Shown: positions 1-5,200 of the stretch, piece by piece
Layout: each line of letters opens with the position of its first letter
How positions within the stretch are numbered: the stretch's first letter is position 1
Assembly: GCA_013331375.1 (NCBI GenBank)
Contig: DUGO01000152.1
Location: forward strand, 1 to 5,626
Direction of reading: 5' to 3'
DNA length: 5,626 nucleotides
Origin: Candidatus Methanoperedentaceae archaeon
GTDB taxonomy: Archaea > Halobacteriota > Methanosarcinia > Methanosarcinales > Methanoperedenaceae
Notes under the pieces: model-generated
What the model was told of the DNA's origin: nothing
Seen by the model: the letters and a program-made list of their open reading frames with translations, nothing else
Database searches by the model: none
Position numbers and translations under genes: made by a program

Positions 1-776
1 ATCTCGAACTTGTCCTCCTGCCCGCCCGGGTATTTGCGCTCCTCGCCCTCATGCGTCCTGAAGAAATGTGACCTGCCAAGACCCCGCTCGATAGAGCCGC
101 GGTTCATGACAAGCGCGTCTTCAATGTTGTAGCCCTCGTAGGAGAGGACTGCCACAACATAATTCTGCCCTGCGGGGCGGCTGTCAAATCCTATTACGTC
201 AGCCGTGCGCGTTGAAACAATGGATTTCTGTGGATACTGCATCAGATGGGAGCGTGTATCGGGTCTGAGCTTCATGTTCGGCATTGAAACACCAAGTGAC
301 TGCTTTATCATGCCTGCGCCCATCGTGTTACGCGGCGACGCATTGTGCTCAGGGAACGGTATCATCCCGGCGCAGATGCCGAGAATGAGCGATGGGTCTA
401 TTTCAAGGTGCGTATTAGCTTTCGTAATTTCGCCTTCATCGATTGCGATAAGCGTATTTTCCTCTTCCTCCGCATCCACGAACTCTATCATCCCGCCCTC
501 AACCAGGTCATTTAACGATATCTTGTTGTTCGAGAGATTCTCGATGTGCTCCTCGGTGACACGTGATTTGCCGTTCTCAACCACGATAACAGGTCGCCTT
601 GCCCGTCCGCTGTCAGAGTTGATGATTATCTCCTGCGTATCCGCGAAATGGGCGATGTTCGCCTGTTTCGGGATTATCCCCTGCCGCCTCTTTTTCCTGA
701 AATCCTCCACGAACGTTTTTGCGTTGTCTATCGAGCCTATCAGTTCACCGTCCAGAAATACCCGTGCCTTACGCAT
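1..776 (-). CDS. rpoB1: DNA-directed RNA polymerase subunit B' (N-terminal part, cut by window edge)
   Basis: This is the carboxy half of the split archaeal counterpart of Rpb2/bacterial beta. It carries part of the catalytic centre of RNA polymerase. I translated it by hand from the ATG at 776; 258 codons are visible and the frame stays open to the left edge. Residues 4-35 ([11 protein letters not shown]... FRKKRRQG) fit the Rpb2 domain 4 region, an acidic segment near residues 98-107 fits domain 5, and domain 6 starts around residue 123. Diagnostic motifs are [15 protein letters not shown] (145-159) and [15 protein letters not shown] (211-225), whose E219/D220 match the conserved acidic pair near the active-site metal. 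The gene starts 8 bp inside the end of rpoB'' and has a perfect GGAGGTGA ribosome site 5 nt upstream, so the start is secure. The remaining Rpb2 domain 6-7 region lies outside the window. Confidence 0.97.
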   Translation of the reverse strand, partial: MRKARVFLDGELIGSIDNAKTFVEDFRKKRRQGIIPKQANIAHFADTQEIIINSDSGRARRPVIVVENGKSRVTEEHIENLSNNKISLNDLVEGGMIEFVDAEEEENTLIAIDEGEITKANTHLEIDPSLILGICAGMIPFPEHNASPRNTMGAGMIKQSLGVSMPNMKLRPDTRSHLMQYPQKSIVSTRTADVIGFDSRPAGQNYVVAVLSYEGYNIEDALVMNRGSIERGLGRSHFFRTHEGEERKYPGGQEDKFE

Positions 777-2367
777 AGAACTCACCTCCAGCCGGCTCCT
801 CAGCTTCGAATTTCTCTTCAGTCTCCTCCATGGCTTCAAGCTCGGAAGCGTATGTTACCACCGTGGTCTCCTGCGCGCCCACGAGTGACGGCACCAGCGG
901 CTCGACACCCATCTCAAACAACATGTTCTTTAGCTTGCCCGGGTCGCTGACCATTGTCGATATCTCCACAAGCTGCGCGAAGTTCTTCACGAGCCCGCAG
1001 TTCGGTCCTTCAGGGGTCTCGGACGGGCAAATCCGACCCCACTGTGTAGGGTGCAGGTCGCGAGCCTCGAAATGCGGCTGGGCTCTCGAGAGCGGGGATA
1101 TGACCCTCCGCAGGTGTGAAAGCGTTGATACGTAATCAGTCCTGTCGAGAAGCTGCGAAACGCCTGTGCGCCCGCCTACCCAGTTGCCTGTGGCAAGCGG
1201 CTGCACCAGCCGCTCTGTGAGCACATCAGCCCTCACGATTGTACTCACGTTGAGCTCCCTGTTCCTCATGTTCGCCCTCTCAAGCTGGTACTTTATGTCG
1301 CGAGCCAGCCTGTTGAATGATACCCTGAACAGGTCTTCCATCAGGTCGCCCGACAGCTTCAGCCTCTTGTTGGCATAATGGTCCTTGTCGTCTGCGCCCC
1401 TCCTGCCGAGAGCCAGCTCAAAGCATTTCTCAGCCATGCGCGACATGAACCTTGCTTTCAGTATCCTGTGCGGCTCATCATTACCGAGATGCGGCAGCAG
1501 GTATCGGTCTATCACGTAATTGGCTCTCTTTATCTGGTAATCCTTCGCCTGCCCGGGTGCGACGCGCGAGCCAATCTTCTCGATGGCTTCCTCATGCGTC
1601 TGTACTTCAGCCTCCTCAAGGTTCTCAAGCATGAACTTCATGATTTCGGGGTCGTCCGAGACCGCATTCACGATGTCGGCTTCGGTGACCAGTCCCAGCG
1701 CCCGGACAAGAGTCACGAAGTTTATCTTGCCTGAGATGGACGGGAACGAGACTTCAAGCAGTGATTTCCTGCTCCTCTCGACCACCACGAGCGCCCTGTA
1801 CCCGCGCCTCTGGGAGAAGACCTTGGCAACCTCTATCTTGTCCCCGTACCGCTCCTCAAGCTCGCCGAGTATCTTGTTCGGGGCTATGTCCTCAAGCGTG
1901 GTGATGACGCGCTCTGTGCCGTTAATTATGAAATAACCGCCGGGGTCCTGGGGGTCTTCCCCGTGCTCCAGCATCTCTTCCTTGCTCTGCCCCACGATGT
2001 TGCAGACCTTTGAAAGGACCATCACAGGTAGCAGCCCTATCTCAGCCTCTTTCTCCTCCTGCTCGGTCTCGCCAGTGACTATGGTCATATTCAGATGCAG
2101 CGGGGCAGCGTAGGTGATGTTCCGCAGTCGTGCCTCAGTGGGATACAGCTTGTCAGTCGCGCCGTCAGCCTCCTTTACGACGGGATATCCCAGTCGTATC
2201 GCGCCGAGCTTCACGTACGTGCCTTCGATATCGGTCTCGATTGTCCTCTGTTCGTCAATGACCTTCTGCAGACCGAAGTCTATGAAATCGTTAAATGAGT
2301 CCACATGGTGACGCACCAGGTTCTCCCTGGTAAAGTATGCTTTTGACAATACTCCTGTATTCAACAT
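769..2367 (-). CDS. rpoB2: DNA-directed RNA polymerase subunit B''
   Basis: This is the amino half of the split archaeal Rpb2 homologue, 532 residues, close to the usual size of B''. It forms the protrusion, lobe and fork of the polymerase and pairs with B' to make a full second-largest subunit. The N-terminus ([13 protein letters not shown], 16-28) is typical. Other recognisable motifs are [13 protein letters not shown] (143-155, protrusion), [14 protein letters not shown] (335-348), the fork region RRVISPLSR (420-428), and [20 protein letters not shown] (439-458), one of the best conserved segments of all multisubunit polymerases. The ATG at 2367 is preceded by GGGTG 5 nt upstream. rpoH ends 27 bp upstream and rpoB' overlaps the 3' end by 8 bp, so all three are one operon. 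The C-terminal 22 residues or so are unusually acidic ([14 protein letters not shown]) and lie beyond the conserved fold. Confidence 0.98.
   Translation of the reverse strand: MLNTGVLSKAYFTRENLVRHHVDSFNDFIDFGLQKVIDEQRTIETDIEGTYVKLGAIRLGYPVVKEADGATDKLYPTEARLRNITYAAPLHLNMTIVTGETEQEEKEAEIGLLPVMVLSKVCNIVGQSKEEMLEHGEDPQDPGGYFIINGTERVITTLEDIAPNKILGELEERYGDKIEVAKVFSQRRGYRALVVVERSRKSLLEVSFPSISGKINFVTLVRALGLVTEADIVNAVSDDPEIMKFMLENLEEAEVQTHEEAIEKIGSRVAPGQAKDYQIKRANYVIDRYLLPHLGNDEPHRILKARFMSRMAEKCFELALGRRGADDKDHYANKRLKLSGDLMEDLFRVSFNRLARDIKYQLERANMRNRELNVSTIVRADVLTERLVQPLATGNWVGGRTGVSQLLDRTDYVSTLSHLRRVISPLSRAQPHFEARDLHPTQWGRICPSETPEGPNCGLVKNFAQLVEISTMVSDPGKLKNMLFEMGVEPLVPSLVGAQETTVVTYASELEAMEETEEKFEAEEPAGGEFYA
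782..789 (-). promoter_or_regulatory. Strong ribosome binding site of rpoB' inside rpoB''
   Basis: Read on the minus strand this is GGAGGTGA, fully complementary to the usual archaeal 16S rRNA 3' end. It lies 5 nt before the ATG at 776, inside the last codons of rpoB'' (it encodes part of the Gly-Gly-Glu near the C-terminus). It fixes the rpoB' start and implies fresh initiation or efficient reinitiation as ribosomes finish rpoB'', which would help keep the two halves of subunit B at equal amounts. Confidence 0.85.
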
Positions 2368-2394
2368 ATTCGCACCCTTCTAATCTTCGAACTT

Positions 2395-2640
2395 CTAAAT
2401 AACAAGCCGGTAGTAATTCGCCCTGCCCGCAGTCTGGCTGTTCCTTGTAATCTTCACGATGTCTCCCACTTTTGCGCCGATCTCGGTTGCAACCGGGTCG
2501 CCGGCTTTCATCTTCGGGAGCTGCTCCCGGTCTATGCCGTATTTTGCAAGGACTTTTTTTGCCTCTTGTTCTGAAAGTATCTCATGTTTCGGAACCATTA
2601 CATGGTTGAGCAGACTGATTTCCCTTGTTTTCTCTTTCAT
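2395..2640 (-). CDS. rpoH: DNA-directed RNA polymerase subunit H
   Basis: Archaeal RpoH is the counterpart of the C-terminal assembly domain of eukaryotic Rpb5. It sits at the lower jaw of RNA polymerase near incoming DNA. The 81-residue product is of normal family length and consists of this single domain. Family signatures are [14 protein letters not shown] (16-29), the middle [20 protein letters not shown] and the C-terminal [12 protein letters not shown]. The ATG at 2640 gives the expected short N-terminal lead before the [10 protein letters not shown] segment; an internal ATG at codon 15 would remove conserved residues. Upstream is a purine-rich AGGGGGAAGTG element, an imperfect ribosome site. 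The gene heads the conserved rpoH-rpoB''-rpoB' cluster and lies 31 bp downstream of tRNA-Lys on the same strand with no evident promoter of its own in that gap. Confidence 0.97.
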   Translation of the reverse strand: MKEKTREISLLNHVMVPKHEILSEQEAKKVLAKYGIDREQLPKMKAGDPVATEIGAKVGDIVKITRNSQTAGRANYYRLVI

Positions 2641-2671
2641 TATGCACTTCCCCCTGTTCAGGTAAGACGAG

Positions 2672-2764
2672 CGGGCTCGGAGGGATTTGAACCCTCGACC
2701 ATCTGGTATCTCTGTGACGATGCGCTTAAAAGCCAGGTGCTCTGCCTGTCTGAGCTACGAGCCC
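2672..2764 (-). tRNA. tRNA-Lys (anticodon UUU), with a 19-nt intron
   Basis: Read on the minus strand, the 93-nt gene folds as a standard cloverleaf once a 19-nt insert is removed, leaving 74 nt. The acceptor stem GGGCTCG/CGAGCCC is a perfect 7 bp. The D stem is GCTC/GAGC with the GG pair in the loop, the T arm is GAGGG-TTCAAAT-CCCTC, and the variable loop is 5 nt (TGGTC). The anticodon TTT lies at 2730-2728 in loop CTTTTA/A, giving tRNA-Lys for AAA/AAG codons. The anticodon stem has four good pairs and a C27-A43 mismatch at its outer end. The discriminator is G (2672) and no CCA is encoded. A TATA box sits about 26 bp upstream. No T-run follows the 3' end, so RNase Z trimming from a longer transcript is likely. 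Confidence 0.95.
2708..2726 (-). other. tRNA-Lys intron at canonical position 37/38
   Basis: The 19 nt between A37 and A38 of tRNA-Lys (AGCGCATCGTCACAGAGAT on the minus strand) must be removed to rebuild the anticodon stem CTGG/CCAG. Position 37/38 is the usual archaeal intron site, cut by the EndA splicing endonuclease at a bulge-helix-bulge. A central helix can be drawn between CTTT of the anticodon loop (32-35) and AGAG of the intron (one G-U), with 3-nt bulges TA^A and AT^A around the two cuts. The internal intron helix beyond it is weak, so this may be a relaxed motif. Because A flanks both junctions, the exact cut could shift by one base without changing the mature tRNA. Confidence 0.85.
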
Positions 2765-2786
2765 AAAAACCGATAGCTGCCGCTGG

Positions 2787-2794
2787 ATATTTAA
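2787..2794 (-). promoter_or_regulatory. TATA box of tRNA-Lys (possibly also of the rpo operon)
   Basis: On the minus strand this reads TTAAATAT, preceded by a purine-rich AAGGA that could act as a BRE. Its centre is about 26 bp upstream of the first tRNA base (2764), the right distance for transcription to begin at or just before the tRNA 5' end. It is the best TATA-like element I see in the 2641-2963 interval, so it may also drive rpoH-rpoB''-rpoB' by read-through. Confidence 0.6.
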
Positions 2795-2839
2795 TCCTTG
2801 CAATTATGTTAACTGTGATTGGGGGCAAATCTCACCGGT

Positions 2840-2930
2840 CACCTGCACAAGGCTATAGACGCATCCCGCCTTGAAGGTGCTCTTCTCATTTAAAGCTTTC
2901 TATGAACATGAACAGCAGTCGCTGGGATGC
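2840..2930. other. Non-coding spacer with hairpin and possible pseudoknot
   Basis: The priL-tRNA spacer (2765-2963) holds no convincing gene. Within it, CACCT (2840-2844) and CAAGGC (2848-2853) are complementary to AGGTG (2875-2879) and GCCTTG (2868-2873). This gives an 11-bp stem with a 3x1 internal loop and a 14-nt apical loop. The last seven bases of that loop, GCATCCC (2861-2867), are an exact complement of GGGATGC (2924-2930), which would make an H-type pseudoknot. A small CAGC-AGTC-GCTG hairpin (2913-2924) and a tandem ATGAAC repeat (2902-2913) lie between. I could not match it to C/D, H/ACA or another known archaeal RNA, and neither strand is favoured. It may be a leader, a small RNA, or chance pairing. 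Confidence 0.3.
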
Positions 2931-2946
2931 AGGCTGAATAAACATT

Positions 2947-2959
2947 GTATCATGGATAC
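2947..2959 (-). other. Small inverted repeat just after priL
   Basis: GTATC-ATG-GATAC is a perfect 5-bp inverted repeat with a 3-base loop, beginning 4 bp beyond the priL stop codon. It could form a 3'-end hairpin on the pcn-priL mRNA. There is no strong oligo-T run after it on the minus strand, so calling it a terminator would go beyond the evidence. Confidence 0.3.
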
Positions 2960-2963
2960 TTAT

Positions 2964-3956
2964 CTACTTTGCCACTCTCATTTTTCTTCTGTAGTAATTG
3001 AGGGGATGCGTCACCCGTTCGCACAGCGCGTCCTTATTGACGCAGTTGCCGTATGTGAGCATAGTAGAGCATGAGGGAGACGTATATACGGTGCCGCTTG
3101 CTCCCGCAATGTGCTCAACCTGGTACCTCGTCTTCTCGTAATCGAAATCCGGCGACCTGCCGAAGAGCGCCATAATCGCATCAACCCCCATCCCGATGTT
3201 GACCAGAAACGATGTAACTGCAAAGCGCGCAGAGTGCGGAAGATTGATACCCTGCTGCAGGCTGCCGAGCGCATGTATGATGCAAGGCGGGAAGCAGTCG
3301 TTCTTCACTTCCCTGATATCGATGTCAATCGCCGTCTTCCGCTCAGAAAGCACAGCCTCGATATCCCTTATGTACTGACCGAGGCTTTCGCATGCGTTTT
3401 TTGGGACCTCAACAGGCAGCGAATCCGCTATTTTCCTGCGTATCACCTCTTCAAGCAGCCGTGCGAACCTCTGTGCCGGGAGGTCATGCACATACCCGTT
3501 GATGAGCCGCTGGTTCACAAGCTTGAATTCGGTTTCACGGATATTCGAGAAGCTACGTATGTAATCTGCAAAATGGACGCGAAAATTCCCGCTGTACACA
3601 CTGGCTTCTATGTTTAGGTCTTTACCTATCTCAATCAGCACTTCGGGTTTTTCACTCTCTAATGATTTAGATGCCGTTTTCGCCTCGGCAAGCGCATACC
3701 TGCCTGTGAGGTAGCGGTCGTTTATGCACGATACGAGAATCCTCGCAATTGGATATGACAGTAGCTCGATATCATCTCCCGCCCTGCTGCCAGTCCTGAC
3801 ATCCCTTGCTGCAAGCATTACACGCTCGCACGCACGCTCCCGCACGCCGGCGAATATCCCGCCCGAGACCAGCTCGTCAAGGCTGTATCCTTTCCCAGCC
3901 ACATATTTTGATGCAAACGAGGTGAACGGGTACTGCGAGAGCTTCCCGGTGTCCAT
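2964..3956 (-). CDS. priL: DNA primase large subunit, iron-sulfur type
   Basis: PriL pairs with the catalytic subunit PriS to make the archaeal/eukaryotic-type primase that lays down primers at the replication fork. The product is 330 residues, near the usual size, with an N-terminal helical domain (1-215 or so) and the C-terminal iron-sulfur domain. The latter is diagnostic: CFPPC (221-225), LPHSARFAVTSFLVNIGM (239-256), TRYQVEHIAG (276-285), PSCSTM (294-299), YGNC (302-305), LC (311-312) and HPLNYYRR (317-324). C225, C296, C305 and C312 are the likely four 4Fe-4S ligands, with C221 an extra cysteine nearby. The ATG at 3956 is 4 bp after the pcn stop, and the N-terminus YPFTSFASKYV resembles family members. 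The ribosome site is weak, which suggests translational coupling to pcn. The catalytic subunit PriS is not in this window. Confidence 0.96.
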   Translation of the reverse strand: MDTGKLSQYPFTSFASKYVAGKGYSLDELVSGGIFAGVRERACERVMLAARDVRTGSRAGDDIELLSYPIARILVSCINDRYLTGRYALAEAKTASKSLESEKPEVLIEIGKDLNIEASVYSGNFRVHFADYIRSFSNIRETEFKLVNQRLINGYVHDLPAQRFARLLEEVIRRKIADSLPVEVPKNACESLGQYIRDIEAVLSERKTAIDIDIREVKNDCFPPCIIHALGSLQQGINLPHSARFAVTSFLVNIGMGVDAIMALFGRSPDFDYEKTRYQVEHIAGASGTVYTSPSCSTMLTYGNCVNKDALCERVTHPLNYYRRKMRVAK

Positions 3957-3960
3957 CCGA

Positions 3961-4698
3961 TTACTCTGACTCTACCCTCGGGGCAAGCAGGTAGTTGACC
4001 TCGCCCTTATCGCCCGCGACCATGAATCTGAGCTTCAGCGGGAAGTCCTTGCCCAGGGATAGCTCGATTTTTTCAGCCTTTGCGATGACTTTGCTCAGGT
4101 CCGAGAGATAGTCCAGCGAGAACAGCGAGCTTGCGTCTCCGGGTTTCAGGTCGACGAGCTGGTCGCGCGCAAGTTCCACCTTCACGCGGTCAGTATCGCC
4201 CTCAGCCTCGATGAAGAATACCTCGCCCTGCACCCCCATCCTGATATAATCGCTGACCTTCTCTGCAGCCTTTATGGCACGCTTTAATTCCTCGCCCCTT
4301 ATTACTATATGAGCAGGCAGCTCGAGAACCGGGACTTTGGGCTCTTTCCTGATGGACGACGGGTCGAGCAGCGACACGGTATATGACAGCTTCCCGATGC
4401 GTATCACGAGCTTATGGCTGCTCTCGTCAAGCTCAAGCTCAACCTTGTCTGTCCTGTCAGCCATCTCCAGGATCCCGTTCATCTTTTTAAGATCAATGCC
4501 AATTTCCCCTTCGGTCGCCTCGAACGAGTCAAAAGCCTCCCCCGACAGGTCAAAGGATACCATCGCGACGTTTGCAGGGTCAACAGCCTTTACCGAAATG
4601 CCATCGCCCTTCAGCTTGAGCCTTGCCTCGTCAACGAGCGTGGATATGACCTCCACAGAGTCCCGGAATTTTTCAGCCTCTATAACTGCCTTGAACAT
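3961..4698 (-). CDS. pcn: DNA polymerase sliding clamp (PCNA)
   Basis: PCNA forms a trimeric ring that tethers replicative polymerase, FEN1, ligase and other partners to DNA. From ATG 4698 the protein is 245 residues, standard for the family. The N-terminus MFKAVIEAEKF matches methanogen PCNAs. The signature KAVDPANVAMVSF is at 37-49, the interdomain connecting loop that binds PIP-box partners around 111-128 (LDPSSIRKEPKVPVLELP), the second-domain segment SLFSLDYLSDLSK at 191-203 and the C-terminal tail YLLAPRVESE at 236-245. A GTG at 4707 would add three residues (MVK), but I prefer ATG: it has GGTGG 5 nt upstream with the same spacing as the rpoB' ribosome site, and the added residues are not typical of the family. 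priL follows after 4 bp. Confidence 0.97.
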   Translation of the reverse strand: MFKAVIEAEKFRDSVEVISTLVDEARLKLKGDGISVKAVDPANVAMVSFDLSGEAFDSFEATEGEIGIDLKKMNGILEMADRTDKVELELDESSHKLVIRIGKLSYTVSLLDPSSIRKEPKVPVLELPAHIVIRGEELKRAIKAAEKVSDYIRMGVQGEVFFIEAEGDTDRVKVELARDQLVDLKPGDASSLFSLDYLSDLSKVIAKAEKIELSLGKDFPLKLRFMVAGDKGEVNYLLAPRVESE

Positions 4699-4703
4699 CT
4701 TGA

Positions 4704-4708
4704 CCACC
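4704..4708 (-). promoter_or_regulatory. Ribosome binding site deciding the pcn start
   Basis: GGTGG on the minus strand lies 5 nt before ATG 4698. Counting from its GGTG core, the 6-nt distance to the start codon equals that of the perfect rpoB' site. If translation began at GTG 4707 this element would overlap the start codon and no ribosome site would be left. Confidence 0.55.
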
Positions 4709-4738
4709 GTTTCGCGTAAACACTAATAACTTCTCCTG

Positions 4739-4746
4739 ATTTATAC
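4739..4746 (-). promoter_or_regulatory. TATA box of the pcn-priL operon
   Basis: GTATAAAT on the minus strand, preceded by GCAAA. With the usual 25-27 bp spacing, transcription would begin near 4715. That gives a leader of about 17 nt to ATG 4698, just enough to include the GGTGG site, but only about 8 nt to GTG 4707. Confidence 0.65.
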
Positions 4747-4790
4747 TTTGCCGGAAGGTGCCCGAAGGTTTCACAATCCGGAGCCGTGAG

Positions 4791-4796
4791 AAAAAA
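4791..4796 (-). terminator. Oligo-T terminator of the TRAM gene
   Basis: A run of six T on the minus strand begins 17 nt past the TRAM gene stop codon (TAG, 4816-4814). Archaeal polymerase can terminate on oligo-T without a hairpin, so this is a reasonable end for the monocistronic TRAM mRNA, ahead of the separate pcn promoter. Confidence 0.5.
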
Positions 4797-4813
4797 GTGA
4801 TTGTGCAGAACGG

Positions 4814-5020
4814 CTACTTAGCCACGGTTTCTGCAACAGCGAACTTTTTCATCACTTTATTGACCTTTATTGTAACCTTGTCGCCCACTTTTGTCCCGGG
4901 AACAAAGATTACAAACCCCTCTATTCGTGCTATCCCGTCTCCCTTTTTCGCGGTATCTTCAATCGTTACGTCGTACGTCTGTCCTTCAGCTACGGGTGCT
5001 GTTGATTCTCTATTTAACAC
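4814..5020 (-). CDS. Single-domain TRAM protein (predicted RNA chaperone)
   Basis: The 68-residue product is essentially one TRAM domain, a small beta-barrel nucleic-acid-binding fold otherwise found attached to tRNA-modifying enzymes such as RumA and MiaB. Residues 10-66 cover it: VAEGQTYDVTIEDTAKKGDG (10-29), then IARIEGFVIFVPGTKVGD (30-47), then a lysine-rich strand TIKVNKVMKKF (50-60). No enzymatic domain is fused. Stand-alone TRAM proteins are common in methanogenic archaea, where some are cold-responsive RNA chaperones; that role here is inferred. The start is GTG at 5020, since an in-frame TGA lies two codons upstream. The upstream AAAGGATGTGTGA is only a partial ribosome site. It has its own TATA box and an inverted repeat at the predicted mRNA 5' end, is divergent from topA, and is followed by an oligo-T run. 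Confidence 0.9.
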   Translation of the reverse strand: MLNRESTAPVAEGQTYDVTIEDTAKKGDGIARIEGFVIFVPGTKVGDKVTIKVNKVMKKFAVAETVAK

Positions 5021-5039
5021 GATTCACACATCCTTTAGA

Positions 5040-5056
5040 AGGGTATTCGTTACCCT
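5040..5056 (-). promoter_or_regulatory. Inverted repeat at the predicted 5' end of the TRAM mRNA
   Basis: AGGGTA-TTCGT-TACCCT is a perfect 6-bp inverted repeat with a 5-base centre. Its outer edge falls about 2 bp from the transcription start predicted by the TATA box at 5081-5088, and it ends 19 bp before the GTG start codon. It could be an RNA hairpin in the leader or an operator bound by a dimeric regulator at the start site. Confidence 0.4.
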
Positions 5057-5080
5057 CGGCGGATTACTTATACTCCGGAA

Positions 5081-5088
5081 CATATAAA
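5081..5088 (-). promoter_or_regulatory. TATA box of the TRAM gene
   Basis: TTTATATG on the minus strand, preceded by purine-rich AAAGGA as a possible BRE. The predicted start near 5058 gives a leader of about 38 nt. It is one of two back-to-back promoters in the 180-bp spacer shared with topA. Confidence 0.6.
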
Positions 5089-5129
5089 TCCTTTGATTGA
5101 TTCAGGCTGTAAAATCCCGGGTATCTGTG

Positions 5130-5138
5130 TATAAAATA
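5130..5138 (+). promoter_or_regulatory. Probable TATA box of topA
   Basis: TATAAAATA on the plus strand. A start 25-27 bp downstream (near 5160) leaves a leader of about 40 nt to ATG 5201. A second T/A-rich element (CTTTTTATTT, 5161-5170) is an alternative that would give a nearly leaderless mRNA. I favour the first because it matches the archaeal consensus better. Confidence 0.55.
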
Positions 5139-5200
5139 CAGGCTAAATGGGCATCCAAAACTTTTTATTTGATGAATCAATGGTGTGTGCTGGTAATGCG

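Noticed and set aside
205..888. Plus-strand 227-codon open frame opposite rpoB' and rpoB''
   Set aside because: It lies antisense to two certain polymerase genes, its Ser/Phe/Ile-rich product resembles no family, and it has no promoter or ribosome site.
2584..2874. Plus-strand 96-codon open frame with a [13 protein letters not shown] segment
   Set aside because: That peptide is the well-known false translation of the reverse strand of a tRNA T arm and acceptor. The frame runs across rpoH and tRNA-Lys.
2800..2963. C/D-box or H/ACA guide RNA in the spacer
   Set aside because: A CTGA occurs at 2934-2937, but there is no matching C box, and no ACA sits 3 nt after the stem on either strand.
2871..3074. 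Plus-strand 67-codon frame at the priL 3' end
   Set aside because: Half is antisense to the conserved PriL C-terminus, and no ribosome site or family motif is visible.
3011..3274. Minus-strand 87-codon frame inside priL
   Set aside because: It is an out-of-frame shadow of the PriL iron-sulfur domain; its Arg/Ser-rich product has no family features.
3111..3617. Plus-strand 168-codon open frame inside priL
   Set aside because: It is antisense to the strongly supported priL gene and has no recognisable domain.
4751..4781. CCGGA...TCCGG inverted repeat between pcn and the TRAM gene
   Set aside because: Only 5 bp with a 21-bp spacer in GC-rich sequence, upstream of the pcn TATA box; easily due to chance.
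4758..5087. Plus-strand 109-codon frame over the TRAM gene
   Set aside because: It is antisense to the TRAM coding region and covers its promoter; the product has no recognisable motif.
5147..5200. Longer topA start at ATG 5147 or 5180
   Set aside because: The extra residues are not seen in the family, no ribosome site precedes them, and 5147 falls upstream of the predicted transcription start.
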